Positions 17,686 to 26,960 are shown, numbered from the stretch's first letter. The stretch: 64,000 nt of DNA from Steroidobacter gossypii (GCF_016801985.1 NZ_JAEVLS010000005.1:372001-436000); one strand, 5' to 3'. The notes: generated by a model not told the origin, from the sequence alone. Numbers and translations: made by a program.

Positions 17686-19917
17686 ATGGTGTCAGCGGCT
17701 TTAACATCCGATCTCAACCTCGACTTATGCGCGCAAGAACCTATCCGGACCCCGGGCAGCATTCAGCCGCATGGCATGCTCGTGGTGGTGGATCCCCTCA
17801 ATCGGTGTATCGTGCAGGCAAGCGCCAATGCAAAGGCGCTGCTCGGCCGCGACCGTGGTTCGAGCGTGCTCGGCTTATCGCTGGCCGAGCTGGTCGGTGA
17901 ATCGGCGGAAGATCAAATCCACGGCTGGCTGGCCAATCCCGACAGCAGCTATTTGCGTACTTTGGACGTGAACGGTCGACGCCTGCAGGTGCTTCGCCAT
18001 CAAACGCCTCAGGGGATCATTCTCGAATTCGAGCAGCCACCGGCGTCCGAAGGTGAAACGCTCGAAGCCTATTACCCGCGCGTCGGCCGTTTCATGGAAG
18101 ACCTGCCGGCGTACGAGAACGTCGCCGAGCTCTGTTCAGCGGCGGCGCGCGAGTTTCGCCAGATCAGCGGCTTCAATCGAGTTCTGATCTATCGCTTCGA
18201 CGAGCAGTGGAACGGCGAAGTGCTGGCCGAGGATGGCGACGGCGTGCTGCCGTCCTACGCCGGGCTGCGTTTTCCCGCCACCGACATCCCGGCGCAGGCC
18301 CGAGAGTTATATCGCCTCAACCGGCTTCGCGTGATCCCGGATGCGAACTACACGCCTGTGCCGATGGAGCCGTCACTGCATCCCGCCGATGGCAAACCGC
18401 TGGACCTGAGTTTCGCCGCGCTTCGCAGCGTGTCGCCGGTCCATCTGCAATACATGCGGAACATGGGCACGCTCGCGTCCATGTCGATCTCGGTGCTGGT
18501 GGACGATCGGCTGTGGGGCCTGGTGTCCTGTCACAACGCCACGCCGCGCCGGGTGAATGCGCAGGCGCGTACCGCATGCGATCTGCTGGGCAAGGTTTTG
18601 TCACAACACATCGGCGCTCGCGACCGCGGCGCCTATGCGGCCCGGCGCATCGATGTGAAACGGATCGAAAGCGAGCTGCTCGCCAGGATCGCCGCCAACG
18701 ATTCGTTTCAAAGCGGGCTGGCCGCCAACGCGAACATCTGGTTGAAGATCGCCGACGCCACCGGCGCAGCGGTCCTGCATGACGACACGTTGTTCACCGC
18801 CGGAGTAACGCCCGCCCCCGATCGCCTGCGCGCGCTGGCCGAACAACTGCAGCAGCGAACCGCCGATCACTTCGTCACCGACAGCCTGGTGCGACAGTGG
18901 CCCGAGTTCGAGGACATCGTCGACGTGGCGAGCGGCGTGCTGGCCATCTCCATCTCCCAGCTGCATCCCAGTTATATCCTGTGGTTTCGTCCGGAAGTGC
19001 AACGAACCGTGTTGTGGGCCGGCGATCCCAGCGCAGCCAGGCAAGAGGAGAACGAGCGCCTCACGCCACGCCACTCGTTCGCGAGCTGGAAGGAACGAGT
19101 GAAGAATCGGGCCCTGCCCTGGTCGCAGGCGGAGCTCGACGGTGCGCTCGAGTTTCGTAACGCCATCATCAACTTCGTGCTCCGTCGCGCCGAGGAACGA
19201 GCCGAGCTCACCAGCCAATTGCAACGTTCCAACCGCGAGCTGGAGTCCTTCTCTTACTCGGTGAGCCACGACTTGCGCGCGCCGTTTCGTCACATCGTCG
19301 GCTACACGCAGTTGTTACGCGATCGCGAGAGGTCGTTGAGCGAACAGTCGCAACATTATCTCGACAGCATCAACGAGGCCGCCGCCTCGGCCGGCCAGCT
19401 GGTCGACGATCTGCTCGCCTTCTCGCAACTCGGCCGCACGGCCCTATCGATGGGCCCGGTCGACATGCACAAGGTGGTGCAGGAAATCGTGCGCTCGGTC
19501 GAGCCCGACGTGCGCAATCGCCAGATCGAATGGCGCATCCAATCGTTGCCGCCGGCCACCGGCGATGCCGCGCTATTGCGCCAGGCGCTGTTCAACATCA
19601 TCGACAACGCACTCAAGTACAGTCGCGACCGCTCGCCGGCGGTGATCGAGATCGTCGGCGAGCAGCGGCCGAACGAAAGTATCTACATCGTGCGCGACAA
19701 CGGCGTCGGCTTCGACATGGCGTACGCGCACAAGCTGTTCGGCGTGTTTCAGCGGCTGCATCGCATGGAAGATTTCGCCGGCACCGGCATCGGCCTGGCA
19801 TTGACTCAGCGAATCGTCGAACGGCATGGCGGCTGGATCGAGGCGCGTGGCGCCATCGACCGCGGCGCCGAATTCCGTTTTGGCATTCCTCGCCAAGGAG
19901 ACAATGTCGATGGCTGA
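17686..19917 (+). CDS. bphP: Bacteriophytochrome histidine kinase
   Basis: A 743-aa red/far-red photoreceptor kinase. The PAS domain (about 1-115) carries the biliverdin-binding Cys15 in LDLCAQEPI, followed by the GSIQPHG motif. The GAF domain (about 135-305) has PATDIP (the D200 position), the pyrrole-water His in SPVHLQYMRNMG, and the second His in LVSCHN. A PHY domain follows (about 315-490), then a HisKA domain with H528 in SYSVSHDLRAP. The HATPase shows DNALKY, DNGVGFD and GTGIGLALT. The architecture is the standard PAS-GAF-PHY-HK. A TTG two codons upstream is less likely than this ATG. It overlaps the response regulator by 14 nt, and the heme oxygenase lies 2.9 kb downstream. Confidence 0.96.
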   Translation: MVSAALTSDLNLDLCAQEPIRTPGSIQPHGMLVVVDPLNRCIVQASANAKALLGRDRGSSVLGLSLAELVGESAEDQIHGWLANPDSSYLRTLDVNGRRLQVLRHQTPQGIILEFEQPPASEGETLEAYYPRVGRFMEDLPAYENVAELCSAAAREFRQISGFNRVLIYRFDEQWNGEVLAEDGDGVLPSYAGLRFPATDIPAQARELYRLNRLRVIPDANYTPVPMEPSLHPADGKPLDLSFAALRSVSPVHLQYMRNMGTLASMSISVLVDDRLWGLVSCHNATPRRVNAQARTACDLLGKVLSQHIGARDRGAYAARRIDVKRIESELLARIAANDSFQSGLAANANIWLKIADATGAAVLHDDTLFTAGVTPAPDRLRALAEQLQQRTADHFVTDSLVRQWPEFEDIVDVASGVLAISISQLHPSYILWFRPEVQRTVLWAGDPSAARQEENERLTPRHSFASWKERVKNRALPWSQAELDGALEFRNAIINFVLRRAEERAELTSQLQRSNRELESFSYSVSHDLRAPFRHIVGYTQLLRDRERSLSEQSQHYLDSINEAAASAGQLVDDLLAFSQLGRTALSMGPVDMHKVVQEIVRSVEPDVRNRQIEWRIQSLPPATGDAALLRQALFNIIDNALKYSRDRSPAVIEIVGEQRPNESIYIVRDNGVGFDMAYAHKLFGVFQRLHRMEDFAGTGIGLALTQRIVERHGGWIEARGAIDRGAEFRFGIPRQGDNVDG

Positions 19918-20380
19918 TCTGCGGCCCATTCTGCTGGTCGAAGACAATCTGAAAGATATCGAGCTGACTCTGGCGGCGCTGGCGAAATGTCAGCTCGCCA
20001 ACGACATCGTGGTGGCGCGCGATGGCGCCGAGGCGCTCGACTACCTGTATTGCCGCGGCCAATACCAGGACCGCCCGCCGGGCGATCCGGCGGTGGTGCT
20101 GCTGGACCTGAAGCTGCCGAAGGTCGACGGCCTGGAAGTGCTCGCCAAACTCAAAACCGATGGACTCACACGCGCCGTGCCAGTGGTCATGCTCACCTCC
20201 TCGCGCGAAGAAAGCGATCTGGTGCGCAGTTACGAGCTGGGCGTCAACGCCTTCGTGGTCAAGCCGGTGGACTTCAACGCGTTTTTCGAAGCCATTCAGG
20301 GCCTGGGGATGTTCTGGGGCGTTCTGAACGAGACCCCGCCGCGCAGCGTGCCGGCGCCCCGCCTGGAGAGAAAGACCTAG
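19904..20380 (+). CDS. Single-domain response regulator, phytochrome partner
   Basis: A 158-aa receiver with no output domain, like the Rcp1/BphR regulators paired with phytochromes. ILLVEDN carries the acidic pocket, the phosphoacceptor is D68 in LLDLKLPKVDG, the conserved Thr/Ser lies in VVMLTSSREESD, and the Lys in FVVKPVDF. The start at 19904 has AGGAG 4 nt upstream, inside the end of bphP, so the two are translationally coupled. It probably takes phosphate from BphP H528 and passes it to another protein, for example the hybrid kinase encoded next. Confidence 0.93.
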   Translation: MSMADLRPILLVEDNLKDIELTLAALAKCQLANDIVVARDGAEALDYLYCRGQYQDRPPGDPAVVLLDLKLPKVDGLEVLAKLKTDGLTRAVPVVMLTSSREESDLVRSYELGVNAFVVKPVDFNAFFEAIQGLGMFWGVLNETPPRSVPAPRLERKT

Positions 20381-20382
20381 TC

Positions 20383-22782
20383 ATGGCCGCCGAGCTTGCA
20401 CCCCGCTCGAACACGCACGCGCGCATCCTGCTGCTCGAGGACAGCGAGATCGACGCCGAGCTCGCCATCACCCATTTGTCGAAGGCGGAAACTCGCAGCA
20501 GCATCGAGCGGGTCGCCAGTCGCGACGATTTCGTGCGCGAGCTCGGCAGCGGCGGCTACGACGTGGTGCTCGCGGATTATTCGCTGCCGGACTTCGACGG
20601 ACTGGCGGCGCTGGACATGGTGCGCGAACTCTGGCCGGACATGCCTTTCATCTTCGTCTCCGGCGTGGTCGGCGAAGAGTTCGCCATCAATGCATTGCGC
20701 CGGGGCGCCACCGACTACGTGATGAAGCGTGGCCTGAGTCGATTGCCCGCGGCGGTGGATCGCGCGGTCGCCGAAGCGCGCGAGCGGCAGGATCGCGTGC
20801 GAGCCGAGCAGGCGCTGCGGATCAGCGAGACCAGCGCGCAACTCGCCATCGAAACCGCGGGTCTCGGTCGTTGGGAGCTCGACCCGGTCACCGGCATCCT
20901 CGATCTCGATGCGCGTTGCCGGGAGTTGTTCGGCCTGACGGTCGACGCCAGCGCCAACCAGGAAGCGTTCCTGAGATGTTGTCACAGCGGCGACCGCGAG
21001 CGCATCGAAACCCTGTTGCGCACGGCACTGCAAGCTCCCAACGCAAACGTCTCGACCGAATTCCGGATCGTTCGCCCGGGCGACGCACAGGAACGCTGGA
21101 TTGCTCTGACCGGACGGGCATTTCACGACCGCGGCGCCTGCACGCGACTGATCGGCATCGTCAACGACATCACCGAGCGCAAACAAACCGAGACGGCTTT
21201 GCATGATCTGAATCAGACCTTGACCTTGCGCGTCGCTCACAAGACCGCCGAGCGCGATCATCTGTGGCAGTTGTCGAAAGATCTGATGGCGGTGATGACG
21301 CCGGCAGGCGCGCTGATAGAAGTCAATCCGGCATGGCAGGCAGCGCTCGGCCACGGCACCAGCGAAGTGGTCGGCGAGCATCTGGCAAGGTTTGCTCATC
21401 CGGACGACGCCGCCATCGTGCAACAGGCGGTCACGCACGCCGCGCTGGAAAGTCAGCGGCCGTTCGAATGCAGATTCCTGTGTCGCGACGGTCAGCCTCG
21501 CTGGATCTCGTGGTCGACGGCGCTCGGGCACGGCTGCATCTACGCGGTGGGCCGCGACGTGAGCGAGGACAAAGCTGCGCAGCTCAAACTGGAGCACGCG
21601 CAGGAAGCTCTGCGGCAGGCGCAGAAGATGGAGGCGGTCGGCCAGCTCACCGGCGGCCTGGCGCACGACTTCAACAACCTGTTGCAGATCGTGGTCGGCA
21701 ACATAGAAACCTTGCAACGTAAGCTGCCGCCCAATCTGGATCGCTTGCGACGCGCCGCGGATCACGCCATGGCCGGCGCGCAGCGCGCGACCAATCTCAC
21801 TCAACACCTGCTCGCGTTTTCACGCAGACAGCCGTTGAATCCGCGCCCGGTGGCCGTCAATCGACTGGTCGCCGGCATGTCGGAGATGTTGCAACGGACG
21901 CTGGGCGAGCTGATCGAAGTCGAGACGGTCCTGTCGCCCGAGCTGCGTCACGTCGAGATTGACAGCAATCAGCTGGAAATCGCGCTGTTGAATCTTGCCG
22001 TCAATGCGCGCGACGCGATGCCGGACGGGGGCAAGCTGCGCATCGAAACATTCAATCTGGATCTGCGCGAGGACCTGCTCGCCGATGCGGAAGGTCTGCC
22101 CCGCAACGAGTACGTTGTGCTCAATGTTCGCGACACCGGCACGGGCATGCCGCCCGAAGTGCTGGCGCGCGCTTTCGAACCTTTCTTCACCACCAAGAGC
22201 GTCGGCCAAGGCACCGGCCTGGGCCTGTCGCAGGTGTATGGCTTCGTTCACCAATCCGGCGGACAGGTGCGGATCGCTTCGACGGATGGTGCAGGCACTG
22301 CCATTCGCATCTATTTGCCTGCGGCCCGGCCGGACGCGCAGCTGCCCGATGAAGACGACGCACGCGAGCCGCCACTGGCGGTCGAACGAAAAACCATTCT
22401 GGTGGTCGAAGACGATCCCGACGTACGCGCTTTTACCGTCGAGACCGTGGGTGAGCTTGGCTACGATGTTCTGGAAGCGCGCGATGGCGTCACTGCGCTC
22501 AACCTGCTGCGTCAGACGCCTGCCGGCGACATCGATCTGTTGTTCAGCGACGTGGTGTTGCCGGGAGGCTTGAATGGCCAGCAACTGGCTCAGCAGGCCC
22601 TGTTGCTCCATCCCCGCTTGAAAGTTCTGTTCGCGACCGGTTATGCGCGCGATGTGATCGTGCATCATGGAAGGCTCGATCCGGGCGTGCAGTTGATCAC
22701 CAAACCTTTTGCCTTCGATGACCTGGCGGCGCGCATTCGTAGCGTGCTGGAGGGTCAGGACTCAGCACGACATGCCAATTGA
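20383..22782 (+). CDS. Hybrid histidine kinase, REC-PAS-PAS-HK-REC
   Basis: A 799-aa soluble hybrid kinase. The N-terminal receiver (1-125) has D65 in VLADYSLPDFDG. Two PAS-like domains (about 145-265 and 290-395) follow; the first closes with GIVNDITERKQ. The kinase core has H428 in GGLAHDFNNLLQ, with NLAVNARDAMPDGG, DTGTGMP and GQGTGLGLSQVYG as ATP-binding boxes. A C-terminal receiver (about 670-790) has D723 in LLFSDVVLPGG. No transmembrane segment is visible. The start lies 2 nt after the regulator stop. The two receivers fit a phosphorelay that both receives from and returns to other proteins. It overlaps bphO by 11 nt. Confidence 0.95.
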   Translation: MAAELAPRSNTHARILLLEDSEIDAELAITHLSKAETRSSIERVASRDDFVRELGSGGYDVVLADYSLPDFDGLAALDMVRELWPDMPFIFVSGVVGEEFAINALRRGATDYVMKRGLSRLPAAVDRAVAEARERQDRVRAEQALRISETSAQLAIETAGLGRWELDPVTGILDLDARCRELFGLTVDASANQEAFLRCCHSGDRERIETLLRTALQAPNANVSTEFRIVRPGDAQERWIALTGRAFHDRGACTRLIGIVNDITERKQTETALHDLNQTLTLRVAHKTAERDHLWQLSKDLMAVMTPAGALIEVNPAWQAALGHGTSEVVGEHLARFAHPDDAAIVQQAVTHAALESQRPFECRFLCRDGQPRWISWSTALGHGCIYAVGRDVSEDKAAQLKLEHAQEALRQAQKMEAVGQLTGGLAHDFNNLLQIVVGNIETLQRKLPPNLDRLRRAADHAMAGAQRATNLTQHLLAFSRRQPLNPRPVAVNRLVAGMSEMLQRTLGELIEVETVLSPELRHVEIDSNQLEIALLNLAVNARDAMPDGGKLRIETFNLDLREDLLADAEGLPRNEYVVLNVRDTGTGMPPEVLARAFEPFFTTKSVGQGTGLGLSQVYGFVHQSGGQVRIASTDGAGTAIRIYLPAARPDAQLPDEDDAREPPLAVERKTILVVEDDPDVRAFTVETVGELGYDVLEARDGVTALNLLRQTPAGDIDLLFSDVVLPGGLNGQQLAQQALLLHPRLKVLFATGYARDVIVHHGRLDPGVQLITKPFAFDDLAARIRSVLEGQDSARHAN

Positions 22783-23416
22783 AGCTACGCCCGACACTCT
22801 GCTCGCCTCCACCAATCGCCGCAATTCCCTGCGTGGAGCCACCGATCATCTGCATCGCGACCTCGATCGACTGGCGGCCGCTTTCAATCTGGCGGATATC
22901 ACGCATTACCGGCGTTTCCTGCAGGCCAACGCCACCGCGCTGATCGCCATCGAGCAGTTGCTCGAGAGCGCGGGCGTCGCGCAACTGCTGCCCGACTGGC
23001 CGCAACGTTCGCGGCGCTCGGCCATCCTTGCCGATCTGCACAGCCTCGGCTCCGACGTGCAACCGTTCGCGTTGCGGCGGGCGGCGCCGACGCCGCCGGA
23101 AATGTTCGGTGTTCTGTATGTATTGGAAGGCTCACGTCTCGGCGCGCGCGTACAGCTGGAGCAAGTCATGACCAGCAGCGACGAGAGGGTTCGTAACGCA
23201 TCTACTTATCTGCGTCATGGCCAGCCGACGCTCGGCCAGGACGGAGTGCAAAGCGTCGGCTTGTGGCGCAGCTTCCTGGAGCAGCTGGAATCCAACGAAG
23301 CGGCCGACGATCAGACACAGAGCGTATCGGGCGCCGTCTATGCGTTCACGATGTTTATTCGCTCGTTCGGCCGAGCGGCCAACGAGCTGAGTTTGCGCAC
23401 TGCACCAGCGGCCTGA
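22772..23416 (+). CDS. bphO: Biliverdin-producing heme oxygenase
   Basis: A 214-aa heme oxygenase of the bacterial BphO type. It opens heme to biliverdin, the chromophore of the phytochrome encoded upstream. The proximal-His helix is GATDHLHRDLDRL, and the distal helix contains VLYVLEGSRLGARVQ with the flexible Gly-rich stretch. The C-terminal part has the AYAFTMF-like VYAFTMFIRSF segment. The chosen ATG (22772) overlaps the hybrid kinase stop; an earlier start at 22709 would extend deep into it. Placement in this operon supports the assignment. Confidence 0.93.
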   Translation: MPIEATPDTLLASTNRRNSLRGATDHLHRDLDRLAAAFNLADITHYRRFLQANATALIAIEQLLESAGVAQLLPDWPQRSRRSAILADLHSLGSDVQPFALRRAAPTPPEMFGVLYVLEGSRLGARVQLEQVMTSSDERVRNASTYLRHGQPTLGQDGVQSVGLWRSFLEQLESNEAADDQTQSVSGAVYAFTMFIRSFGRAANELSLRTAPAA

Positions 23417-23443
23417 GCCGCAGCAAACGTTAACTCACACGGT

Positions 23444-23460
23444 CCTGCGTCGCAGGTTTT
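23444..23460 (+). terminator. Candidate terminator after bphO
   Basis: CCTGC (23444-23448) and GCAGG (23452-23456) form a tight GC-rich hairpin with a 3-nt loop, directly followed by TTTT. It is small, but it is placed 27 nt after the bphO stop and before a gap, so it may end the phytochrome operon. Confidence 0.45.
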
Positions 23461-23562
23461 GCGCGCCAACGCGTTCGGCGCACTGGAACTGTGCGCCACA
23501 TCGCGTGTCCTGTGACGGCAGTTGGCGACACTGCGGCCACGTCCTGGTGAGTACGTGGATCA

Positions 23563-25107
23563 ATGTCTTATCTCGTCGTTTGTGTTTGGGTCGCGCTGTG
23601 TGCGGTTGCAGCCTGGGCATTCTCGCTCCAGCGCCGGTTGCGCGAACTGGATGCACGAATCGTCGAAGCCGAAGCGCAGCATCGGGAATTCATCGAGCAG
23701 GTGGAACATGGCGGCATGGTCCGACGCAAGATCGAAGCGCAGCTGTTGGAGAACCAACAACGACTCGACCGGCTCGCACATCATGACCAGCTGACCGGCC
23801 TGCCCAATCGTTTGTTTCTTGCCGCGCATCTGCCCGCAGCCATCGCCGATGCCCGCCGCAATAAAGTCGCGCTGGCCGTGCTGTTCGTCGATCTGGATCG
23901 TTTCAAGCATGTCAACGACACGCACGGCCACGAGGTCGGCGACAGGCTATTGCAATCGGTGGCGCAACGAATCACCGACGCGGTGCGCAGCGAAGACCTC
24001 GTGGTGCGCATGGGTGGCGATGAGTTCGTGGTCGTGCTCAATTCCGTCAGGAGCAACAACCAGGTTCACGAGACTGCTGCACGCATCACCGCTGCACTCG
24101 GCGCCCCATTGCAGATAGATGGCAAGCCGCTCGTCACCACGGCGAGCGTCGGCGCGAGCATGTTCCCGCGCGATGGCGAGGACGTGGGCGCCCTGCTGCG
24201 CCACTCCGACACAGCGATGTATCGAGCCAAGGGATGTGGCCGGAACAATTTCCAGGTCTTCAGCCCGGTGATGGACCGGCAGCTGAAGGAGCGCCTCGCC
24301 ATCGAAACCAGTCTGCGCACGGCGCTGGCAACTCAGACGCAGCTGGATGTGCACTATCAGCCGCTGGTGGATCTCGAGACGCGTCGCGTGGTTGCGCTGG
24401 AAGCGCTAGTGCGATGGAAACATCCCAGCGAGGGCCATGTCTCACCGCTACGTTTCATTCCCATTGCCGAGGAGACCGGCCTGATCGGCGAACTGGGCGA
24501 CTTTGTACTGCAGCGGGTGGTCGCCGACATGGCCCGCTGGCGCAAAGCCGGACACGCGGCGCTGGCGCCGGTGGCTATCAATGTCTCCGCCGGTCAGCTG
24601 GCCCGCTGCGACCTGCGTGGACGCATCGCCGAGCTGACCCAGGCCAACCGGCTGAGCCCGGCGCTGCTGCAGATCGAGCTCACCGAGGGCGCAATGTTCG
24701 ACCGGGTGGGCGCCGAGGCGATCGAGGCGTTGCGGGCGCTCGGCGTGCGCGTGGCCATCGACGACTTCGGCACCGGCTATTCGTCGCTGAGCTCTCTGCT
24801 GCGCTGGCGCGTCGACTCCTTGAAGATCGATCGCAGTTTCATCCAGGACCTCGCCACCGACCGCAACCATCACGCCATCGTCGCGGCCATGGTAGCGATG
24901 GCCCAGCACTTGAGCATCAAGGTGATCGCCGAGGGCGTAGAAAGCTGGTCGCAGCTGGCAACGCTGCGCCAACTGGGCTGCCGCTACGCCCAGGGTTACC
25001 TGTTCGCCGAAGCGGCGCCGGCGGAACGGTGCCGGGAATTCCTGGAGGGCAGCCCGCTCGCCCAGGCGGACTTCGACGCCGAGCCGCTCAAAGCGGTGAG
25101 CGCCTAG
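23563..25107 (+). CDS. Diguanylate cyclase / phosphodiesterase (GGDEF-EAL)
   Basis: A 514-aa c-di-GMP enzyme. An N-terminal hydrophobic segment (about residues 3-20) is a membrane anchor, followed by a short coiled coil (about 22-70). The GGDEF domain (about 75-235) has an intact MGGDEF active site and an RSED inhibitory site exactly five residues before it. The EAL domain (about 250-500) keeps EALVRW, INVSAGQL, ELTEGAM, DDFGTGYSSLS, KIDRSF, EGVE and QGYLF. Both activities may therefore be present. No clear ribosome binding site is seen; a dyad (CCACGT/ACGTGG, 23537-23558) lies just before the ATG. It follows the phytochrome genes and may be their output. Confidence 0.95.
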   Translation: MSYLVVCVWVALCAVAAWAFSLQRRLRELDARIVEAEAQHREFIEQVEHGGMVRRKIEAQLLENQQRLDRLAHHDQLTGLPNRLFLAAHLPAAIADARRNKVALAVLFVDLDRFKHVNDTHGHEVGDRLLQSVAQRITDAVRSEDLVVRMGGDEFVVVLNSVRSNNQVHETAARITAALGAPLQIDGKPLVTTASVGASMFPRDGEDVGALLRHSDTAMYRAKGCGRNNFQVFSPVMDRQLKERLAIETSLRTALATQTQLDVHYQPLVDLETRRVVALEALVRWKHPSEGHVSPLRFIPIAEETGLIGELGDFVLQRVVADMARWRKAGHAALAPVAINVSAGQLARCDLRGRIAELTQANRLSPALLQIELTEGAMFDRVGAEAIEALRALGVRVAIDDFGTGYSSLSSLLRWRVDSLKIDRSFIQDLATDRNHHAIVAAMVAMAQHLSIKVIAEGVESWSQLATLRQLGCRYAQGYLFAEAAPAERCREFLEGSPLAQADFDAEPLKAVSA

Positions 25108-25154
25108 TCGCCCGAACGCGGTCCTGCCTCGAAAGAAAATTTTTCAAAGAACCG

Positions 25155-25182
25155 GGAACCGTCGAAACGCGCCGTGCGTATC
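25155..25182 (+). promoter_or_regulatory. Possible ECF-type promoter upstream of rsbR
   Basis: GGAACC (25155-25160), a 16-nt spacer, then CGTATC (25177-25182) resemble the GGAAC / CGT pattern of extracytoplasmic-function sigma promoters. It lies in a 198-bp gap about 125 nt upstream of rsbR. The match is short and could be chance. Confidence 0.25.
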
Positions 25183-25305
25183 GCCTCGTCGGGCGTCGCC
25201 AGCGGTAGACGTCCCTCACCCCCGTTGCAATGAAGGCTCCGCGAGCGAGCCACTCTCAAGCTACTTTCGATCGGGCCTCGCGCGGGCCACACACAGGAGT
25301 CGCGG

Positions 25306-26178
25306 ATGAACCGACTGGCAAGTCGACTGCCGGCCATTGTCGAGCAGCATCAACGAGAAATTCTCGCCGAATGGGTCAGACTTCAGTTGGAATCCGGTAA
25401 CTGGCGCGCCGGCCGGTTACAGGAATCGCAGCTCCGGGACGAGTCGCAAAAGTTCATCGGCCTGCTCGCCGGCACCCTTCAGAACACAGTTCAATTCGAC
25501 GCGCGCAACGCGCAGTGGGCGGAGCTTCGCGAGTTTCTGAGCGAGCTGTCCCGCAGCCGCGCCACCCAGGGCTTCTCGCCCTCGCAAGTGGCTACCTTCG
25601 TGTTCTCGCTGAAGCAGCCGATCTTCGGACGCCTGCGCCTCGCCCTGGCCAAGGAGCCCGAGGCGCTGGCGGACGCCATGTGGGAGATCAACACGCTGCT
25701 GGATGCGCTCGGCCTGTACACCACCGAGGTGTATCAGCAGGCGCGTGAAGCGGTGATTTCCCGCCAGCAGGAGGAACTCATCGAGCTGTCCACACCGGTG
25801 GTCGAGCTGTGGCCCGGCATCCTGGCGCTGCCGCTGATCGGTACGCTGGATAGCGAGCGCACCCAGGTGGTGATGGAAACGTTGCTGCAGCGGCTGGTCG
25901 CCACCGGGTCGAGCATCGCGGTGATCGACATCACCGGCGTGCCGACCGTCGACACACTGGTTGCACAACACTTGCTCAAGACCGTCTCGGCCGCGCAGCT
26001 CATGGGCGCGGACTGCATCATCAGCGGCATCCGTCCGCAGATCGCGCAAACCATCGTGCACCTCGGCATCGACCTGTCGGCGGTCGCCACCAAAGCCAGC
26101 CTGTCGGACGCGTTCGCGCTCGCACTCAAGCGGCGCGGCCTGGCGGTGACTTCCAGCACCGCCGCGGCTCGAGGATAA
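25306..26178 (+). CDS. rsbR: Stressosome sensor protein RsbR
   Basis: A 290-aa RsbR-family protein. The N-terminal half (1-155) is a helical RsbRD-type sensor domain (it begins RLPAIVEQHQREILAEWV) rather than a globin or PAS. The C-terminal STAS domain (about 165-275) contains LPLIGTLDSERTQ and VIDITGVPTVDTLVAQHLL, with T217 at the phosphorylatable position. The end is GADCIISGIRPQIAQTIVHLGIDL. It should co-assemble with RsbS into the stressosome shell and be phosphorylated by RsbT. A GGAG ribosome binding site lies 7 nt from the ATG. It is first of seven tightly packed genes. Confidence 0.94.
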   Translation: MNRLASRLPAIVEQHQREILAEWVRLQLESGNWRAGRLQESQLRDESQKFIGLLAGTLQNTVQFDARNAQWAELREFLSELSRSRATQGFSPSQVATFVFSLKQPIFGRLRLALAKEPEALADAMWEINTLLDALGLYTTEVYQQAREAVISRQQEELIELSTPVVELWPGILALPLIGTLDSERTQVVMETLLQRLVATGSSIAVIDITGVPTVDTLVAQHLLKTVSAAQLMGADCIISGIRPQIAQTIVHLGIDLSAVATKASLSDAFALALKRRGLAVTSSTAAARG

Positions 26179-26182
26179 CGCG

Positions 26183-26566
26183 GTGGATCGCGTCCCGATT
26201 CTGCGCCTGGGCGATTGTCTGCTGGTCACGGTGCAAGTCGACATGCACGACGAGCTGGCCATGAGCCTGCAGGACGATCTGACCAACAAAATCGTCGCAA
26301 CCAAGGCCCGCGGCGTGCTGATCGACATTTCCGCGCTGGAGATGGTCGACTCGTTCATCGGCCGCATGCTGGGCAACATCGCCTCCATGTCGCGCATCCT
26401 CGATGCGCAAACCGTGGTGGTCGGCATGCAGCCCGCGGTCGCCATCACTTTGGTCGAGCTTGGATTGTCGCTGCCTGGCATTCGCACCGCATTGAATGTC
26501 GACGCAGGCCTCGCGTTGCTGCGGCGTGCGCTCGACCGGGGCGACGAAGGCGGCTATGTCGATTGA
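26183..26566 (+). CDS. rsbS: Stressosome scaffold protein RsbS
   Basis: A 127-aa single STAS-domain protein. S57 in LEMVDSFIGRML is at the position phosphorylated by RsbT in Bacillus RsbS. ILRLGDCLLVTVQVDM and VVVGMQPAVAITLVELGL are also characteristic. It starts with GTG, with GAGG about 9 nt upstream, 4 nt after the rsbR stop. It should form the shell with RsbR and hold RsbT until phosphorylated. It overlaps rsbT by 11 nt. Confidence 0.94.
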   Translation: MDRVPILRLGDCLLVTVQVDMHDELAMSLQDDLTNKIVATKARGVLIDISALEMVDSFIGRMLGNIASMSRILDAQTVVVGMQPAVAITLVELGLSLPGIRTALNVDAGLALLRRALDRGDEGGYVD

Positions 26567-26960
26567 ACCAACGACGCTGCCCGTGCGTTCCGGCGAAGAC
26601 GTGGTCAAGGTCCGTCAAGCTGTTCGCACCTTGGCCATGGATCTGGGCTTCAGCCTCGTGGATCAGACCAAAGTCATCACCGCAGCAAGCGAGTTGGCGC
26701 GCAACACGCTGACCTATGGCGGCGGCGGCGAAGTCCGCATCGAACGTTTGAACCAGGGCCCGAAGCGCAGCGGCGTGCGCCTCACGTTCGAGGATCGCGG
26801 CCCCGGCATCGCCAATATCGAGCTGGCCCTGACCGATGGTTACACCACCGGCACCGGTCTCGGCCTGGGGCTCAACGGCGCAAGGAAGCTTTCCCATGAA
26901 TTCGATATATGGTCACAGCCCGGCGTCGGCACGCGTGTGACCATTACTCGCTGGAAGTAG
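26556..26960 (+). CDS. rsbT: Stressosome switch kinase RsbT
   Basis: A 134-aa GHKL ATPase that phosphorylates RsbS and RsbR and is then released to act on a downstream partner. The N-box is SELARNTLTYGGGG, the G1 box EDRGPGIANIE, and the G2 box GTGLGLGLNGARKL, all intact. It is slightly shorter than the longest reading from 26496, which lacks a ribosome binding site; this ATG lies inside the rsbS end. The canonical partner RsbU is absent. The next two proteins both carry RsbT-like domains instead. Confidence 0.94.
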   Translation: MSIEPTTLPVRSGEDVVKVRQAVRTLAMDLGFSLVDQTKVITAASELARNTLTYGGGGEVRIERLNQGPKRSGVRLTFEDRGPGIANIELALTDGYTTGTGLGLGLNGARKLSHEFDIWSQPGVGTRVTITRWK

